NCBI RefSeq assembly: GCF_003352915.1
Contig: NZ_CP022314.1
Span: 1,706,916-1,770,915 of the forward strand
Direction of reading: 5' to 3'
DNA from: Arthrobacter sp. PM3
Lineage (GTDB): Bacteria; Actinomycetota; Actinomycetes; Actinomycetales; Micrococcaceae
DNA: 64,000 nt
The notes beneath the pieces are model-generated. The model saw nothing but the letters and a program-made list of their open reading frames with translations. It was not told the origin of the DNA and did not search any database. The translations under genes were made by a program, and so were the position numbers. Positions 63,365 to 64,000 of this stretch are shown here, piece after piece; the stretch's first letter is position 1; each line of letters opens with the position of its first letter.

Positions 63365-64000
63365 TTACCAGGCATAGTCTTCGGGGGCTGTACGGTGGCC
63401 CGGAAAGATCTCGTCAAGCCGCTTGAGTGCCTCGGCGTCGAGCTTCAGTTTGTGGGCCGCGATGGCGGACTGGAGCTGCTCCAGTGTGCGGGGGCCGATG
63501 ATCGGAGCGGTGACCGCGGGCTGATGGAGCAGCCACGCCAGCGCCACGTTGGCAGGTTCCTGGCCCAACTCCTCGGCAAAGTCCTCATACCGCCGGATCT
63601 GTTTCTGGTGCGCCTTCAGCGCTTCGAGGGCGCGCCCGGCGGTGCGGCGGACGCCGTCGCGCTCTTTCTTCAGCACCCCGGCGAGCAGTCCGCCGTGCAG
63701 GGGTGACCACGGAAGGAGTCCCAGTCCGTATTGCTGGGCGGCGGGGACAACTTCAAGTTCCACGTCCCGGGTCAGCAGGTTGTAGATGGACTGCTCGCTG
63801 ACCAGGCCGTTGTAGTTGCGGCGGGCAGCCATCTCCTGGGCCCGCGCAATGTGCCAGCCCGCGAAGTTGCTGCTGCCGGTGTACAGGATCTTTCCTTGCT
63901 GGACGGCCACCTCGATGGCCTGCCAGATCTCCTCCCACGGGGTGTTCCGGTCCACGTGGTGGAACTGGTAGAGATCGATGTAATCCGTCTGCAGCCGCTT
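63365..64000 (-). CDS. Aldo/keto reductase, C-terminal part (cut by window edge)
   Basis: 212 residues of a longer gene. Segments such as LQTDYIDLYQFHHVDRNTPWEE, YTGSSNFAGWHIA and NYNGLVSEQSIYNLL, LGLLPWSPLHGGLL, and VALAWLLHQPAVTAPIIGPRTLEQL mark the AKR fold (NADPH site at the C-terminal end). The catalytic Asp-Tyr-Lys part of the tetrad lies upstream, outside the window; the tetrad His is in the FHH at the edge. Substrate unknown. Confidence 0.92.
   Translation of the reverse strand, partial: KRLQTDYIDLYQFHHVDRNTPWEEIWQAIEVAVQQGKILYTGSSNFAGWHIARAQEMAARRNYNGLVSEQSIYNLLTRDVELEVVPAAQQYGLGLLPWSPLHGGLLAGVLKKERDGVRRTAGRALEALKAHQKQIRRYEDFAEELGQEPANVALAWLLHQPAVTAPIIGPRTLEQLQSAIAAHKLKLDAEALKRLDEIFPGHRTAPEDYAW

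Overview
The window is chromosomal DNA from a high-GC actinobacterium, most likely Arthrobacter or Pseudarthrobacter (Micrococcaceae). The reasons are the very high GC, frequent GTG and TTG starts, an Lsr2 nucleoid protein, a DUF3180 protein inside the folate operon, a 13E12-type DUF222/HNH gene, and a housekeeping order matching, as I recall it, the Mycobacterium tuberculosis block from ppa (Rv3628c) to radA (Rv3585). That comparison is from memory, not from a search.

Layout. 1-14.1 kb: ppa (partial), then dacB, a zincin-like metalloprotease, tilS, hpt, ftsH, folE-folP-folB-folK, DUF3180, two bacterial-PH membrane proteins, a DUF2520 dehydrogenase-like protein and panC, almost all on one strand and often overlapping (cell wall, tRNA, purine salvage, proteolysis, folate, pantothenate). 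14.2-18.4 kb: an insertion relative to the ancestral order, with a DHA2 MFS exporter, a palindromic intergenic repeat, and two paralogous alpha/beta hydrolases flanking thymidine kinase. 18.5-23.6 kb: lysS, a small membrane protein, lsr2, clpC. 23.6-29.7 kb: a Rieske lipoprotein, an S9 peptidase, a GNAT acetyltransferase, a small Pro/Ala-rich protein, and the PTS-type dihydroxyacetone kinase dhaKLM. 29.8-32.7 kb: mutY, a membrane protein and disA. 33.1-45.6 kb: accessory genes that separate disA from radA: prfC, a kinase-GAF fusion, a PucR regulator next to an NAD(P)H reductase and fatty-acid desaturase pair, an EAL protein, and a copper-detoxification cluster (SHOCT protein, multicopper oxidase, CopB-type ATPase, methyltransferase) with a CsoR-like palindrome. 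45.7-54.3 kb: radA, a FUSC-like transporter, the high-affinity pstSCAB phosphate operon behind 11-nt-phased PHO-box-like repeats, and a convergent low-affinity pit/DUF47 pair. 54.7-64 kb: a conserved unknown gene, tRNA-Lys(TTT), MarR with a CTAG-rich operator region, a small Cys protein and a non-RD Ser/Thr kinase, a lactonase-like beta-propeller, a PrmC-like methyltransferase, the DUF222/HNH gene with a triplicated 5-prime end, two small stress-type proteins, and a partial aldo/keto reductase.

The best candidates for a second look are: a recurring leaderless promoter layout (TANNNT, about 6 nt, then ATG/GTG) at many first genes; the DUF222/HNH gene whose leader and start codon are tandemly triplicated so that three in-frame starts exist; the MarR / small Cys protein / non-RD kinase module; the soluble kinase-GAF fusion; a structured 84-bp intergenic element at 54.5 kb; and mutY, which has no standard start codon covering its conserved N-terminus. 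No CRISPR array, IS element or prophage was seen.
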